Below the pieces are notes generated by a model. It worked only from the letters and a program-made list of their open reading frames with translations. It made no database searches and was not told where the DNA came from. The translations under genes and the position numbers were made by a program. 15,546 nucleotides of DNA from Candidatus Falkowbacteria bacterium CG23_combo_of_CG06-09_8_20_14_all_49_15 (GTDB lineage: Bacteria > Patescibacteriota > Patescibacteriia > Patescibacteriales > UM-FILTER-48-10), in NCBI GenBank assembly GCA_002771615.1, contig PCSD01000008.1, positions 1-15,546 of the forward strand, written 5' to 3'. Shown piece after piece: positions 15,528 through 15,546 of this stretch; within the stretch, counting starts at the first letter, position 1; each line of letters opens with the position of its first letter.

Positions 15528-15546
15528 ACACTTTTGTTAGTTTTTT

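Overview
The window looks like a stretch of a small-genome bacterial chromosome, most likely of the Patescibacteria/Candidate Phyla Radiation type (inference, not proven). The reasons are a short methionyl-tRNA synthetase without a C-terminal tRNA-binding domain, an unusually short ATP synthase delta subunit, very AU-rich start regions that mostly lack a Shine-Dalgarno sequence, and an adjacent IS30-type element. The standard code reads all genes cleanly; no in-frame TGA needs to be read as an amino acid.

Layout: (1) 1-513 is AT-rich accessory DNA: the last 24 codons of an IS30-family transposase, then a TTG-start membrane protein that is probably the 3' remnant of a longer gene. (2) 514-4112 is a housekeeping run on the + strand: metG, a CvpA-family membrane protein, the t6A enzyme tsaC, and a TatD-family metal hydrolase. 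(3) 4131-11467 is a complete F1Fo ATP synthase operon: promoter, AtpZ/AtpI-like protein, atpB, atpE, atpF, atpH, atpA, atpG, atpD, a 264-base gap holding a possible 21-codon membrane micro-ORF, atpC, and a terminator. (4) 11579-13816 is the groES-groEL heat-shock operon, with a near-consensus promoter, a CIRCE operator just downstream of the -10 and a strong terminator. (5) 13893-15052 is an AI-2E/PerM-family membrane transporter with its own promoter. (6) 15109-15456 is a minus-strand unit: a TTGACA-17-TATTAT promoter, a structured leader of about 160 nt and a 50-codon membrane protein, convergent with the transporter and sharing a bidirectional terminator with it. (7) 15485-15546 holds two near-identical 18-bp direct repeats that may be the end of another mobile element.

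The core genes join translation (MetRS, tRNA modification), protein folding (GroESL) and energy conversion (ATP synthase). The c subunit lacks the sodium-type residues, so the enzyme is predicted to be proton-coupled. The most notable non-standard signals are the minus-strand small-gene unit, a 17-bp hairpin directly before atpE, the near-universal U at position -1 of start codons (UAUG), and the micro-ORF between atpD and atpC. I found no CRISPR array, tRNA or rRNA, and no clear novel multi-gene system.
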